DNA from: Negativibacillus massiliensis | Lineage (GTDB): Bacteria; Bacillota; Clostridia; Oscillospirales; Ruminococcaceae | DNA: 64,000 nt | NCBI RefSeq assembly: GCF_900148495.1 | Contig: NZ_FTRU01000005.1 | Location: 124,001 to 188,000 of the forward strand | Reading direction: 5' to 3' | In this document: positions 42,739-52,360 of the stretch, piece by piece | How positions within the stretch are numbered: position 1 is the first letter of the stretch | Layout: every line of letters starts with the position of its first letter | The notes under the pieces: model-generated | Seen by the model: the letters and a program-made list of their open reading frames with translations, nothing else | Told to the model about the DNA's origin: nothing | Databases searched by the model: none | Program-made: the position numbers and the translations under genes

Positions 42739-44129
42739 GAACAGCAGAACTTCTGGACAGCTTAAAACAGCAGGAACCGATTTCTCTTTCGCAGATTCTG
42801 GACGCAAAGGAGCAAAGGGTTTGCCGTCAGCAGGAGATGATGAGCAGAGAAACAGGAAACTCCCCGAAAACGCTCATCAGTTTTACCTTAAATATTGCAG
42901 GGGCAATTAAAAGTTTTCCACTTTTTACCCAGGCGTTTGTGGAAGGAAAGCGGCAAATTTTGCGCGAACTTTCCTATGCAGGGGTGGAAATCCTCGAAAA
43001 ACGGGAGTTTTGTGGAAAAACAGGGGACGAATGTTATCTACTGGTAAGGGAATCTCCGAAGAAAATCAAAGAGCTGATGGTAGCAATCGAGGAAGGTTCA
43101 GAGCTGGGACGGCTGTTTGATATTGATGTTATGTCGCCGGATATTCCCAAAATTTCCCGGAGTGATCTTGGCCTTCCGCCGAGAAAATGTTTTGTCTGCG
43201 GTCAGAAGGCGGCAGTTTGTGCCCGCAGCCGCGCCCATTCGATCGAAGAGATATGGGCAAGGACAGTGGAGATCATCTGTGAGTTTTTGAATCAGTGTCT
43301 GGCTGACCGGATTGCGCGGGATGCCTGCCGCGCTCTGCTATATGAGGTTAATGTAACCCCAAAACCAGGACTGGTAGACCGAAACAACAATGGTTCACAT
43401 CGAGATATGGATATCTTCACCTTTGCAGACAGTGCCTGTGCACTCTATCCCTATTTTAAAAGCTGCGCCTTGCAGGGATTAGCAGGAAAAGAAAATCCAC
43501 AGGAGCTGTTTTGCTCCCTGCGTCCGCTGGGACGGGAAGCAGAAGAACAGATGAAACAGGCAACTGGTGGAGTAAACACCCACAAGGGGGCGATTTTTTC
43601 GATGGGGATTTTCTGTGCCGCGGCAGGAAGAATGGCGGATAAAAGCGCTTCGGAAAAGGATTTTTCCAACCTGTGTGCACAGATGTGCCGACATCTGATG
43701 GATGATTTTAAAGACATCGAGAAAAAAGAGACGCTTTCTTATGGAGAGAAATTATATAAAGAATATGGGATTACCGGAATCCGCGGAGAAGCAGCACAGG
43801 GTTTTCCTTCGGTGTTTGAGATTGGCTTGCCAAAGTTAAAGGAAGAAATCTCTCGGGGAAAATCCATGAATGACGCAGGTGTTTCTGCACTGATTGCATT
43901 AATTTCCAAGGTACAGGATACCAATATCATCACCCGCTCGGACGGAGAGACCCTTCTCTGGGCACAAAAAGAGGCCCAACAGGTGCTGAAAAATGGTGTG
44001 AAAGAGGAGCAAGTACAATCCTTGGATAAACTTTTTATCGAGAAAAACATCAGCTCGGGCGGCTGTGCCGATCTGCTGGCGCTGTGTTTCTTTGTTTATT
44101 TTTGTCATCAAGAAAAGGAGGACACCTAA
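42735..44129 (+). CDS. citXG: Fused CitX-CitG: holo-ACP synthase and triphosphoribosyl-dephospho-CoA synthase
   Basis: 464 residues. The first 175 match CitX (apo-citrate-lyase phosphoribosyl-dephospho-CoA transferase): ILDAKEQRVCRQQEMM and DLGLPPRKCFVCGQKAAVCARS. The rest is CitG: LLYEVNVTPKPGLVDRNNNG, FKSCAL, TGGVNTHKGAIFSMG and GIRGEAAQGFPS. CitG makes the precursor 2'-(5''-triphosphoribosyl)-3'-dephospho-CoA and CitX attaches it to CitD S14. Fusion of the two is known in other bacteria. Its stop codon lies in the loop of its terminator. Confidence 0.95.
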   Translation: MRTAELLDSLKQQEPISLSQILDAKEQRVCRQQEMMSRETGNSPKTLISFTLNIAGAIKSFPLFTQAFVEGKRQILRELSYAGVEILEKREFCGKTGDECYLLVRESPKKIKELMVAIEEGSELGRLFDIDVMSPDIPKISRSDLGLPPRKCFVCGQKAAVCARSRAHSIEEIWARTVEIICEFLNQCLADRIARDACRALLYEVNVTPKPGLVDRNNNGSHRDMDIFTFADSACALYPYFKSCALQGLAGKENPQELFCSLRPLGREAEEQMKQATGGVNTHKGAIFSMGIFCAAAGRMADKSASEKDFSNLCAQMCRHLMDDFKDIEKKETLSYGEKLYKEYGITGIRGEAAQGFPSVFEIGLPKLKEEISRGKSMNDAGVSALIALISKVQDTNIITRSDGETLLWAQKEAQQVLKNGVKEEQVQSLDKLFIEKNISSGGCADLLALCFFVYFCHQEKEDT

Positions 44130-44147
44130 ACGGTGCCCTCCTTTTCT
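44113..44147 (+). terminator. Terminator overlapping the citXG stop codon
   Basis: AAAAGGAGG-a-CACC / GGTG-c-CCTCCTTTT with a TAAAC loop, so the TAA stop is in the loop. T-run follows. An A-run on the other side may also serve the converging ohyA. Confidence 0.85.
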
Positions 44148-44169
44148 TTGAGAGATAACTGATGAGAAG

Positions 44170-45945
44170 TTAGATCAGGTTATAGCGTTTTAACATCTCT
44201 TCGATGATGGTTCCTTCCACCTTTTCCAGTGCTTTTTTCTCGATCATTCGGTATCCGAATGGGAGTTTGATTTCGGTGAGTTTTTTGCCGTCCATCATCT
44301 TGGAAGTAGCATCCAGCAGAGCACGGATATCATAGCAGGAACCCCAGACTTCCGGTACACCGCGGTCGATGTTGAGCAGGGTGTAAGCTGCTTCCATACC
44401 GGTGCGGACAGAGTATTCGGTGGTGAAGATGGTGTCACGGATGGTTTCGGCAAACTGTCCGATGAAGGCGAAGTTGACACAGCCGTCCGGTACGACATTT
44501 GGACGGTCGCCCTTTGCACGAGGCATAAAGAATGCGGTGATATATGGCATCATACATGGAACGGTGCTTGCAGAATGTTCTGCCAGATCCATGATCTGGT
44601 CTTCCGGCACGCCCATGTGGTACAGCCATTCTGCGCAGATTTCGATGCCGGTACATTCTTTCATCGGCTTTTTGATGAAGTTTCCAGGAACATCGGTAAA
44701 CAAACCGTAGATCCAGCCGACCAGCTGACCTTCCGGCTGCGCTTTGAAATGAGGCTGACGGTTAAAGGTGTAGCTTAACATCCAGGCAGAATCTTTGACA
44801 GTGATGATGCCGCCGGTGACAACCTTTCCAGAGAATGGGTCACGTTTGCAGATCTTCTGGAGATAAGGAGGAATGCGGTCATTCAGTGTGGTGACGGTTG
44901 CGGATTCCCAGTTGGTTGCTTCGATATTGGAACAGAATTTTTCCGGATGTCCAAAGTCAGGATGCTGTGCAGCGATATTTTTCCACAGCTGCCAGCAGCC
45001 ACCTTCTCCCGGCTTGGTGTTCATGACAGGTGCATGATAATTGTCACCCAGAGAAGAATTTTCGGTGCAGGAACCATTGGTGACAAAAACAAGATCGTTT
45101 TCGGTAAGTTCGATGGTTTTTTCTTCACCCTGCTGGATGCACAGAATCTGACGGGCAATCTTCTTGTTGCCTTCGAATTCAAATTTTACGTTGGTGACCT
45201 GTGTATCATATTCAAACTGTACGTTGTGCGCTTCCAGATAACGGATGAGCGGCAGAATCAGGGATTCATACTGATTGTATTTGGTGAATTTGAGTGCCGA
45301 AAAGTCCGGAAGTCCGCCGATGTGATGGATAAAGCGCTGGATATACAGCTTCATTTCCAGCGCAGAATGCCAAGTTTCAAAGGCAAACATGGTGCGCCAG
45401 TAGAGCCAGAAGTTGGACTCAAAGAATTCCGGGTCCAGTACATCGGTGATCTTTTTGTCGTAGAGCTGTTCGTCTGGTGTCATGAACAGTTTGATGATGC
45501 TCATAGCTGCTTTGTCCGAAAGAGCGAATTTTCCATCGGTGTGGGCATCTTCGCCGCGGTTTTGTGTAGCGCGCATCAGGGAATAGTTTGGGTCGCGCTT
45601 GTTCAGCCAGTAATATTCGTCCAGAACCGAAACATCCGGAGTTTCGATGGATGGAATGGAGCGGAACAGGTCCCACAGACATTCAAAGTGGTTTTCCATT
45701 TCACGGCCGCCGCGGATAACAAATCCAAGCTGCTGATCCTGAATGCCGTCGCAGGCACCGCCAGGAAGTTTGAGTTCTTCTAAAATGTGGATGTTTTCGC
45801 CTTTCATCTGACCGTCGCGGATCAAAAAGCAGGCTGCGGAAAGGGATGCAAGACCGGAACCGACCAGCCATGCAGTTTTGTTGTCAACGCCTTCTGGTTT
45901 TAAAGGGCGGGCGAATGCTTCATAATTGCCATTGCTGTAATACAT
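44170..45945 (-). CDS. ohyA: Oleate hydratase
   Basis: 591 residues, the family size. FAD-binding Rossmann motif [15 protein letters not shown] (about 27-41); GACDGIQD and [20 protein letters not shown] with the catalytic glutamate region follow; [21 protein letters not shown] and [26 protein letters not shown] are further family marks (shown in part). Adds water to the cis-9 double bond of oleic acid to give 10-hydroxystearate; gut anaerobes use it to detoxify fatty acids. The start at 45945 has GGAGG 7 nt upstream. A divergent TetR regulator lies next to it. Confidence 0.95.
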   Translation of the reverse strand: MYYSNGNYEAFARPLKPEGVDNKTAWLVGSGLASLSAACFLIRDGQMKGENIHILEELKLPGGACDGIQDQQLGFVIRGGREMENHFECLWDLFRSIPSIETPDVSVLDEYYWLNKRDPNYSLMRATQNRGEDAHTDGKFALSDKAAMSIIKLFMTPDEQLYDKKITDVLDPEFFESNFWLYWRTMFAFETWHSALEMKLYIQRFIHHIGGLPDFSALKFTKYNQYESLILPLIRYLEAHNVQFEYDTQVTNVKFEFEGNKKIARQILCIQQGEEKTIELTENDLVFVTNGSCTENSSLGDNYHAPVMNTKPGEGGCWQLWKNIAAQHPDFGHPEKFCSNIEATNWESATVTTLNDRIPPYLQKICKRDPFSGKVVTGGIITVKDSAWMLSYTFNRQPHFKAQPEGQLVGWIYGLFTDVPGNFIKKPMKECTGIEICAEWLYHMGVPEDQIMDLAEHSASTVPCMMPYITAFFMPRAKGDRPNVVPDGCVNFAFIGQFAETIRDTIFTTEYSVRTGMEAAYTLLNIDRGVPEVWGSCYDIRALLDATSKMMDGKKLTEIKLPFGYRMIEKKALEKVEGTIIEEMLKRYNLI

Positions 45946-45991
45946 AGTGAAACCTCCATTGGGAATCTGTGATATGTTTATTGTTGGTGGA

Positions 45992-46015
45992 CGATGCAAT
46001 TTTATTTTTGCATCG
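45992..46015. promoter_or_regulatory. Perfect 8-bp inverted repeat in the ohyA leader region
   Basis: CGATGCAA-N8-TTGCATCG (45992-46015), 46 bp upstream of the ohyA start. Candidate regulator site or leader hairpin. Confidence 0.55.
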
Positions 46016-46115
46016 GGTATATTTGCTTTTGGTGATTGTATTGTAACGGAATCGGCTGGCATTTACCATAGACAAAAAAGAATTCCTGTTTGGATTTTAT
46101 ACAAAGGCTTAAAAG

Positions 46116-46152
46116 TGTAAAAGTTGCACCGCCATATAAAGTGTGATATGAT
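46116..46152 (+). promoter_or_regulatory. Promoter and operator of the TetR gene beside ohyA
   Basis: TTGCAC (46125-46130), 16 bp, TATGAT (46147-46152). The near-palindrome GTGTAA-AAG-TTGCAC (46116-46130) covers the -35 box; autorepression is likely. Confidence 0.6.
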
Positions 46153-46189
46153 GATAAATAATTTAACAGCAGGGAAAGGAGAATACAGC

Positions 46190-46750
46190 ATGTCTCAAAT
46201 GACAAAACAGGCGTTGGCAAATTCACTCAAGTCTTTGCTTCAAAAAAAGACCTTGAATAAAATTACCATCAAGGATATTGTCGATGATTGTGGGGTAAAT
46301 CGACAGACTTTTTATTATCATTTTCAGGATGTCTATGATCTGGTAGACTGGATTTTTCATCATGATTTTGAGCGCCTTTTAAAGGATTATTCTGATTATA
46401 CCAACTGGCATCAGGGATGCAGAAGGATTCTGGACTATATGCAGGAAAATCGCAGTTTGGTGCTTAATGTTTATCATTCGGTCAATCGTGTCCAGCTGGA
46501 AGATTACTTAAAGTCGTGGCTCAAACCGATTTTGTCTTCTATTGTCAATGAAGTAGCACAGTCAATGGAAATCAGCCAGGAGAATCGGGAGTTTGTTACG
46601 GATGTTTATGTGTTGATGATGGTCGGCTTTTTTATGGAATGGATGGAATACGATATGCCGAAGGATAAACTGGGTAAGCTGGACAAGCTGTTTTACTGTA
46701 TGGACGGAAGTATCGCTTATACGCTGGGAAAATTCGAAGAAACAAAATAG
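46190..46750 (+). CDS. TetR-family regulator (DhaS-like C-terminal domain)
   Basis: 186 residues. N-terminal HTH: LNKITIKDIVDDCGVNRQTFYYHF (about 20-44) is the standard TetR recognition helix block; the C-terminal LKPILSSIVNEVAQS and FFMEWMEYDMP match the DhaS/TetR_C_8 type. Divergent from ohyA with a palindrome over its own promoter, so it probably senses fatty acids and controls ohyA. Start at 46190 with AAAGGAG upstream. Confidence 0.88.
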   Translation: MSQMTKQALANSLKSLLQKKTLNKITIKDIVDDCGVNRQTFYYHFQDVYDLVDWIFHHDFERLLKDYSDYTNWHQGCRRILDYMQENRSLVLNVYHSVNRVQLEDYLKSWLKPILSSIVNEVAQSMEISQENREFVTDVYVLMMVGFFMEWMEYDMPKDKLGKLDKLFYCMDGSIAYTLGKFEETK

Positions 46751-46751
46751 A

Positions 46752-46799
46752 CAAAAAGAATCGGGTGTCTAAACTTTAGACACCCGATTCTTTTTGTCT
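46752..46799. terminator. Terminator after the TetR gene
   Basis: Stem AAAAAGAATCGGGTGTCTAA / TTAGACACCCGATTCTTTTT with a short loop; T-run included. Confidence 0.9.
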
Positions 46800-46869
46800 A
46801 TTGTCCGGGCGGGGACAGGGGATTACAATCAGGATAAGCTATTTCAGAAAAATCAAAGGAGTGGAATGT

Positions 46870-48228
46870 ATGAGTTTTTCTGCAAAAATGATGAATCTTG
46901 GAATGAGAAAAGTATATGATTATCTGGAAAAAGACCCGAAAACCAACCTTCCAAAACTGATGGAAATGATCGATAAGGTTTTGCCGGAATCGGTTTATGC
47001 TCCGCAAAGAAAGGTCTTTCGAGAAATTCTGGAGGATCAGGACAATAACTGGTTTGAACTGATCGAAAGTGTGTGGACAGACATTGATCCTCAGATCATC
47101 CGCAAATTCTTTGAAAACTTTATTATGAACGCAAACTTGGATTGGGCAGAAAAGAGAGAAAAGGTGATGGAGGAATATCACTGTAATGTTCCGTGGGCAA
47201 TCCTGCTTGACCCGACATCAGCCTGCAATATGCACTGTACCGGATGCTGGGCGGCAGAATATGGCAATCGCCTGAATCTGAGTTTCGATGAGATCGACTC
47301 CATCATCACACAGGGCAAGGAACTGGGTGTTTATATGTACATCTACACCGGCGGTGAGCCGCTGATGCGCAAACAGGACCTGATCGCTCTGTGCAACAAA
47401 CACAGCGACTGTGAATTCCTTGCATTTACCAATGCGACCTTAATTGATGAGGAATTTGCCGACGAAATGCTTCGGGTAAAAAACTTTATTCCGGCAATCA
47501 GTGTGGAGGGCTCAGAAGAGGATACCGACAGCCGCCGCGGAAAGGGAAGTTATCAGCGTGTTGTTCGGGCAATGGAAATCCTCAGAAGAAAGAAACTGCC
47601 ATTCGGTGTGTCCTGCTGCTATACCAGCCAGAACCTTGATTCCATCAGCTCGGAGGAGTTTATCGATCAGCTGGTTTCCTGGGGAGCAAAATTTGCGTGG
47701 TTCTTCCACTATATGCCGGTTGGAAACGATGCAGTTACGCAGCTGCTGCCATCCCCGCAGCAGAGAGAACAGATGTATCATAGGATTCGTCAGTACCGCA
47801 GCACCAAACCGATCTTTACCATTGATTTTCAGAATGATGGTGAATATGTGGGAGGATGCATCGCAGGCGGAAGAAATTATCTGCACATCAATCCAAACGG
47901 CGATATTGAACCGTGCGTCTTTATCCATTATTCGGATTCCAATATCCGCGAGAAAACTTTGCTGGAAGCACTGACCTCACCGCTGTTCATGGCATATCAT
48001 GACGGACAACCATTTAACCAAAATCATCTGCGTCCCTGCCCAATGCTGGAAAATCCGGAAAAGCTGCAGGAAATGGTCAGAAGGACGGGTGCTCATTCGA
48101 CCGACCTTCAGTCCCCTGAAAGTGCAGAACATCTGTGCGGAAAATGTTTGGAATACGCACAAAACTGGACTGAAACCGCAGATCGCCTCTGGCAGTGCAG
48201 TCATTGTTGTGAAAATTGTAAAAAGTAA
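46870..48228 (+). CDS. Radical SAM protein with C-terminal cysteine cluster
   Basis: 452 residues. An N-terminal helical region (about 1-110) precedes the radical SAM motif CNMHCTGC (CxxxCxxC, about residue 120), the strand GVYMYIYTGGEPLMRK (GGEP motif) and FLAFTNATLID. The C-terminal third holds GGCIAGGRNYLHINPNGDIEPCVFIHYSD, given here as pieces GGCIAGG and NPNGDIEPC, plus CGKCLEYA and CSHCCENC, which look like auxiliary Fe-S cluster (SPASM/Twitch-like) ligands. Reaction unknown. The start at 46870 has AAGGAG 8 nt upstream. Stands alone between two terminators. Confidence 0.85.
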   Translation: MSFSAKMMNLGMRKVYDYLEKDPKTNLPKLMEMIDKVLPESVYAPQRKVFREILEDQDNNWFELIESVWTDIDPQIIRKFFENFIMNANLDWAEKREKVMEEYHCNVPWAILLDPTSACNMHCTGCWAAEYGNRLNLSFDEIDSIITQGKELGVYMYIYTGGEPLMRKQDLIALCNKHSDCEFLAFTNATLIDEEFADEMLRVKNFIPAISVEGSEEDTDSRRGKGSYQRVVRAMEILRRKKLPFGVSCCYTSQNLDSISSEEFIDQLVSWGAKFAWFFHYMPVGNDAVTQLLPSPQQREQMYHRIRQYRSTKPIFTIDFQNDGEYVGGCIAGGRNYLHINPNGDIEPCVFIHYSDSNIREKTLLEALTSPLFMAYHDGQPFNQNHLRPCPMLENPEKLQEMVRRTGAHSTDLQSPESAEHLCGKCLEYAQNWTETADRLWQCSHCCENCKK

Positions 48229-48237
48229 AGGTAAAAG

Positions 48238-48270
48238 AAAAACCTCTCTGATCATTCAGAGAGGTTTTTG
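48238..48270. terminator. Terminator shared by the radical SAM gene and guaA
   Basis: Stem AAAACCTCTCTGA / TCAGAGAGGTTTT with a TCAT loop; A and T runs on either side suit both converging genes. Confidence 0.9.
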
Positions 48271-48289
48271 TGTTTTTAATATGGAAAAA

Positions 48290-49825
48290 TTATTCCCACT
48301 CGATGGTTGCCGGTGGTTTGGAGGTGATATCGTAGCAGATACGGTTGATGTGGTCAACTTCGTTTACGATACGAACCGAAACCTTGTCCAGAACTTCGTA
48401 AGGGATTCTTGCCCAGTCAGCAGTCATAAAGTCGGAGGTGGTTACACCGCGCAGAGCAAGGGTGTAATCATAGGTTCTGAAGTCACCCATAACGCCGACA
48501 GAACGCATGTTGGTCAGAACTGCGAAGTACTGATGAACCGATTTGTCCAGTCCAGCTTTTGCAATCTCATCGCGGAAGATGAAATCAGCGTCGCGCAGAA
48601 CGTCCAGTTTTTCCTTGGTAACTTCACCGATAACACGGATTGCAAGACCAGGACCTGGGAATGGCTGACGGTTTACCAGATAATCCGGCAGACCGAGCTC
48701 TCTGCCCAGTGCACGAACTTCGTCTTTGAACAGCAGGCGCAGCGGCTCGATGATCTCTTTGAAATCAACATAGTCCGGCAGACCGCCTACGTTGTGGTGG
48801 GATTTGATGACAGCTGCATCACCGGAACCGGATTCTACAACGTCAGCATAGATGGTTCCCTGTGCAAGGAAGTCAACTTTACCGATTTTCTTTGCTTCTT
48901 CTTCGAAAACGCGGATAAATTCTTCGCCGATGATCTTACGTTTCTTTTCTGGTTCGCTGACACCAGCCAGTTTGCCAAGGAAACGATCCTCTGCATTGAC
49001 GCGGACGAAATTGATGTCACCGTTGCCGAATACAGCTTCGATTTCATCACCTTCGTTTTTGCGCATCAGACCATGGTCAACAAAGATACAGGTCAGCTGG
49101 TTGCCGATTGCTTTGGAGAGCAGTTTTGCAACAACCGAGCTGTCTACACCGCCGGACAGAGCCAGCAGAACTTTGCCGTCTCCAACTTTCTCGCGAACCT
49201 GTGCGATTGCGGTGTTGCAGTAATCCTTCATGCTCCAGTCGCCAACTGCGCCGCAGACATTGTAAAGGAAGTTGCGCAGCATCTTGCTGCCGTTCTGGGT
49301 ATGTTCTACTTCCGGATGATACTGGAAGCCGAAGATCTTTTTGTCCAGATTCTGCATAGCAGCAACCGGGCAATGATCGGTGTGAGCGATGCTCTCAAAG
49401 CCCTCTGGAAGTTTGCCGACATAGTCAACATGGCTCATCCAGGTAGTTGCTTCTTCTGGAAGGTCTGTAAACAGAGGGGAAGTGGTGTTAAAGTGAGTAG
49501 CGGTTTTGCCGAACTCTCTTGCTGGAGCGGTTTCTACTTTGCCGCCCAGAGTGTGTGCGATCAGCTGGCAGCCGTAGCACAGACCCAGAACAGGAACGCC
49601 CATCGAAAGAACAGCAGGATCGATCTGTGGTGCGTTTTCAGCATAAACGCTGTTTGGACCACCGGTAAAGATCAGACCGATTGGAGAATATTCGCGAATC
49701 TTCTCCACAGTAGCCTTGCGGAATGGGATGATTTCGCAGTATACGCCCAGATCGCGGACACGGCGGGCAATCAGCTGATTGTACTGACCACCGAAGTCCA
49801 GGATGAGTACGTTTTGATGTGACAT
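48290..49825 (-). CDS. guaA: GMP synthase (glutamine-hydrolysing)
   Basis: 511 residues. N-terminal class I glutamine amidotransferase with [11 protein letters not shown] (catalytic cysteine about residue 83) and the His/Glu pair in [10 protein letters not shown]; then the ATP pyrophosphatase motif [12 protein letters not shown] and the C-terminal dimerisation domain ending KPPATIEWE. Converts XMP to GMP with glutamine and ATP. No purine riboswitch is apparent upstream. Ribosome site AAAGGATGG. Confidence 0.98.
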   Translation of the reverse strand: MSHQNVLILDFGGQYNQLIARRVRDLGVYCEIIPFRKATVEKIREYSPIGLIFTGGPNSVYAENAPQIDPAVLSMGVPVLGLCYGCQLIAHTLGGKVETAPAREFGKTATHFNTTSPLFTDLPEEATTWMSHVDYVGKLPEGFESIAHTDHCPVAAMQNLDKKIFGFQYHPEVEHTQNGSKMLRNFLYNVCGAVGDWSMKDYCNTAIAQVREKVGDGKVLLALSGGVDSSVVAKLLSKAIGNQLTCIFVDHGLMRKNEGDEIEAVFGNGDINFVRVNAEDRFLGKLAGVSEPEKKRKIIGEEFIRVFEEEAKKIGKVDFLAQGTIYADVVESGSGDAAVIKSHHNVGGLPDYVDFKEIIEPLRLLFKDEVRALGRELGLPDYLVNRQPFPGPGLAIRVIGEVTKEKLDVLRDADFIFRDEIAKAGLDKSVHQYFAVLTNMRSVGVMGDFRTYDYTLALRGVTTSDFMTADWARIPYEVLDKVSVRIVNEVDHINRICYDITSKPPATIEWE

Positions 49826-50143
49826 GAAGACACCATCCTTTCATATTGATAAGCTGAAAATCTTAACGGAATAAAATAAATATTTTACTCTAAATTATAA
49901 GATACAAACGCATTTTTGTAAATAACCGCCGCATAAAATCCACCGCTCTGATAAAAACTCTGGAGAATTGTCAAAGATTTTGTGGATTTGTTTTGCCCGA
50001 AATGGGAATTTTGTTTAGAAAAGGAAAAAGATGACGCTGCTATTGTTGGATAAACCGGAAATACTATCTTTGAAAATTGTGAGCAGGGAGAAATTTTCTT
50101 CCAAAATAAGAGAAAAAGAATCCCTGCTGAAAGGATGAAACGG
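49826..50143. other. Intergenic stretch between guaA and the secreted protein gene
   Basis: About 318 bp, AT-rich. It must hold divergent promoters, but I cannot single out convincing boxes. No RNA motif or gene recognised. Confidence 0.4.
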
Positions 50144-50848
50144 ATGAAAAGACAAAAAGCAGCGGCAGTTTTGCTTGCCCTGAGTTTATTTTTTGCAGTA
50201 CCAATCAGAGTAGCGGCACAGGAAAGCTCGATGGAAAGTAGGGTCTATCCCCTGATCCTGCCTGCTGGGGAGAGCGTGTCGCTTTCTGCAGAATATTTTG
50301 AGATGCGTCTTGGACTAAAGCCCGGTGAGATCGCGGCAATCACCATTACCTCACTCCCTGAAGAGGGCAGCGGAAAATTGATGCTGGACGGGGTGGAAGT
50401 GCAGATTTACGACACCATCTTCCGCAGTGAGTTGGATCGCCTGTGTTATGTACAGGATGAAAATGCCCTTGCAGCTTCTTCCGGATGGTTTAGCTTTATT
50501 CCACTCTGCACCTCACAGATTCATGGAAAAGAGGATGTACAGAAGGTGTGTGCAACCTTCCAGATCCGGGAGCAGGAGGATACTGAGGAACGTCCAATCG
50601 TGCAGGATGTATTTTGCCACACCAGTGCGCAGACACCGGTATCTGCAGCTCTTTCCTGTATGCAGGGGGAGGTCGTTTATACGATAAGCCGTAAGCCTGC
50701 AAAGGGAACGCTCTCCTTTAAGGATGGTCGATGTGTTTATACACCGCAGGAAGGACAGACAGGAAGTGACAGCTTTGTTCTGACGGCATTGGATGAGCAA
50801 GGCAGGGTGTCTGTTCCAATTCGGGTGAGTGTAGCAATTCAAAAATAA
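50144..50848 (+). CDS. Secreted protein with a C-terminal cadherin-like (Ig-like) module
   Basis: 234 residues. Signal peptide (about 1-26, cleaved near RVAAQES). The C-terminal 65 residues, from VVYTISRKPAKGTLSF through YTPQEGQTGSDSFVLTALD, are a tandem-type cadherin-like/Big module as found in surface proteins; an earlier MLDGVEVQIYDTIFRSEL resembles a second, decayed copy. No anchoring motif is seen, so it may be released. The start at 50144 is 7 nt from AAAGG; the ATG at 50135 is too near. Function unknown. Confidence 0.65.
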   Translation: MKRQKAAAVLLALSLFFAVPIRVAAQESSMESRVYPLILPAGESVSLSAEYFEMRLGLKPGEIAAITITSLPEEGSGKLMLDGVEVQIYDTIFRSELDRLCYVQDENALAASSGWFSFIPLCTSQIHGKEDVQKVCATFQIREQEDTEERPIVQDVFCHTSAQTPVSAALSCMQGEVVYTISRKPAKGTLSFKDGRCVYTPQEGQTGSDSFVLTALDEQGRVSVPIRVSVAIQK

Positions 50849-50858
50849 AAGCAGTATC

Positions 50859-50890
50859 AAGAGCCGCAGTCGATCGACTGCGGCTCTTTT
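50859..50890 (+). terminator. Terminator of the cadherin-like gene
   Basis: Perfect palindrome AAGAGCCGCAGTCGA / TCGACTGCGGCTCTT followed by TTTT. Confidence 0.9.
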
Positions 50891-50913
50891 TGGTAAACTT
50901 GCATGAGATGATA

Positions 50914-50942
50914 TTGACTGCAAACAGCAGGCTCGATACAAT
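50914..50942 (+). promoter_or_regulatory. Promoter of the first EreA/ChaN-like lipoprotein
   Basis: TTGACT (50914-50919), 17 bp, TACAAT (50937-50942). Confidence 0.6.
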
Positions 50943-50967
50943 GTTTTCAAAGAAAGAAGGGGTTATT

Positions 50968-52194
50968 ATGAAAAGGTGGTCATTCATTTTAGCGGTGATT
51001 CTGGTAATCAGCTTTTGTTTTACGGGATGTCAGAACCAGCAAATGCTCAGTGTCGAAGAGTACAATGCAAAATATGCAAAAACAATTGATTTTGAAAAGG
51101 GAATAGACAATAAAACCTTTGGCAATGCCGATTATCGTGTCTTTCTTGCGGGGGAATATCACGCCCAAACCAAAGGATATCAGAGCAAAAAGATGCTGAT
51201 TCAATATCTTCATGAAAATCAGGATGTCGATTATCTGATCTGTGAGCTTGGAATGGGACAGGGATTTTTATTAGATGATTATATTCAAACTGGCAATGAG
51301 GAAAATTTAATCTTCATGATGGAGGAGTTGGAGGGGACTCTTGCTTATACACAGGATGAGTACCAGCTTTGGAAATGGCTGTATGACTACAATCAGCAGC
51401 AGCCAGAGAACTGCAAGTTACATATTATTGGCTTGGACATAGAATTTCAAAAGAAAACCAGTGTCCGTGGATTATCCCTTTTGATGGATAATTCGGTGAC
51501 TCCTGCAAAAGAAATCCAACCACTGATAGAAAGGATAAAAGAATCGGATGGAACTGCGGCCAAGGAATTTCCTCAGGCGTTGGAGAAGTACCCGGAGCAG
51601 ATGAAGGAGATATTTGGCGAAAATTTTCCATGGGCAGAGCAGTATGCAAAAAATGTGACAGCAACAGAAAAGTTCTTTGAACTTAATCAATCAGGAGGTG
51701 CAAATGCTCATCAAATCAGGGATGACAAGATGACAGACAATTTGTTTTTTGCTATGGAACAGCTTCCAGAGGATGCGAAATTCTTCGGACAGTTTGGGGC
51801 AGAACATATCCTTCAATCGGAAATGATCACGACCTTTGTATTACAGGAAAACTATAACCGCTTTGCCATGCAGTTACAGGAGGACGACTCTCCGGTAAAG
51901 GGAAAAGTTTGTTCTATTTACCTGGCATTTTTAAAGAAAAGCCAAAGTCCCCGCTCGACAACCTATTACCCGATGAATGAATCCGAAATACCAATTGATT
52001 CGTTTCAGGATTATTATGCGCAGGACACCTTTATCCCACTGGACGAAAAGGGAAGCCCATTTGGTCGCTATGGTGAGGAGCAGGTGCAGGACAGAGAAGG
52101 TTCTGACAACAAAGCAGCAATGGGTCTGACCGATTATTTCCAGAAAATCTTGTTGCTGCCGGATTCAGAAGCATGTGAGCCTTATCAAAAATAA
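50968..52194 (+). CDS. EreA/ChaN-like lipoprotein (paralogue of 54579-55805)
   Basis: 408 residues. Lipobox FTGC (cysteine about 21). The domain has the three signatures of the erythromycin-esterase/ChaN/TIKI superfamily: GEYH (about 66-69), an acidic YLICELGMG and the distal FGQFGAEH. It shares NKTFGNAD, YLHENQ, DYIQTG, WLYDYN, PEDAKFF and GLTDYFQKIL with the copy at 54.6 kb, which is exactly the same length. Surface-anchored hydrolase or heme/iron-binding protein are both possible; reaction unknown. Start at 50968 with AAGGGG upstream. Confidence 0.75.
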   Translation: MKRWSFILAVILVISFCFTGCQNQQMLSVEEYNAKYAKTIDFEKGIDNKTFGNADYRVFLAGEYHAQTKGYQSKKMLIQYLHENQDVDYLICELGMGQGFLLDDYIQTGNEENLIFMMEELEGTLAYTQDEYQLWKWLYDYNQQQPENCKLHIIGLDIEFQKKTSVRGLSLLMDNSVTPAKEIQPLIERIKESDGTAAKEFPQALEKYPEQMKEIFGENFPWAEQYAKNVTATEKFFELNQSGGANAHQIRDDKMTDNLFFAMEQLPEDAKFFGQFGAEHILQSEMITTFVLQENYNRFAMQLQEDDSPVKGKVCSIYLAFLKKSQSPRSTTYYPMNESEIPIDSFQDYYAQDTFIPLDEKGSPFGRYGEEQVQDREGSDNKAAMGLTDYFQKILLLPDSEACEPYQK

Positions 52195-52207
52195 GTAGAA
52201 AAGAAAA

Positions 52208-52243
52208 ACAGAGGAATCTTCTCATAAGAAGATTCCTCTGTTG
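52208..52243 (+). terminator. Terminator of the first EreA/ChaN-like gene
   Basis: Stem CAGAGGAATCTTCT / AGAAGATTCCTCTG with a 5-nt loop, followed by TTGCTTTG. Confidence 0.8.
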
Positions 52244-52360
52244 CTTTGTGCGATTTATTTTGCTCCAACGAGCGCAGTCAGAAACAAGCGATCTGCGCGA
52301 GAGCGAGGTTTTTTAACTTGCACTTGACCGACAACGCGAACAGAGTGCAGGTTCAGCCTG

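Noticed and set aside
47999-49822. A 607-codon plus-strand frame opposite guaA
   Set aside because: guaA is unmistakable; the antisense frame begins inside the radical SAM gene and lacks any domain.
49826-50143. A purine riboswitch for guaA
   Set aside because: The conserved loop sequences of the purine aptamer are absent.
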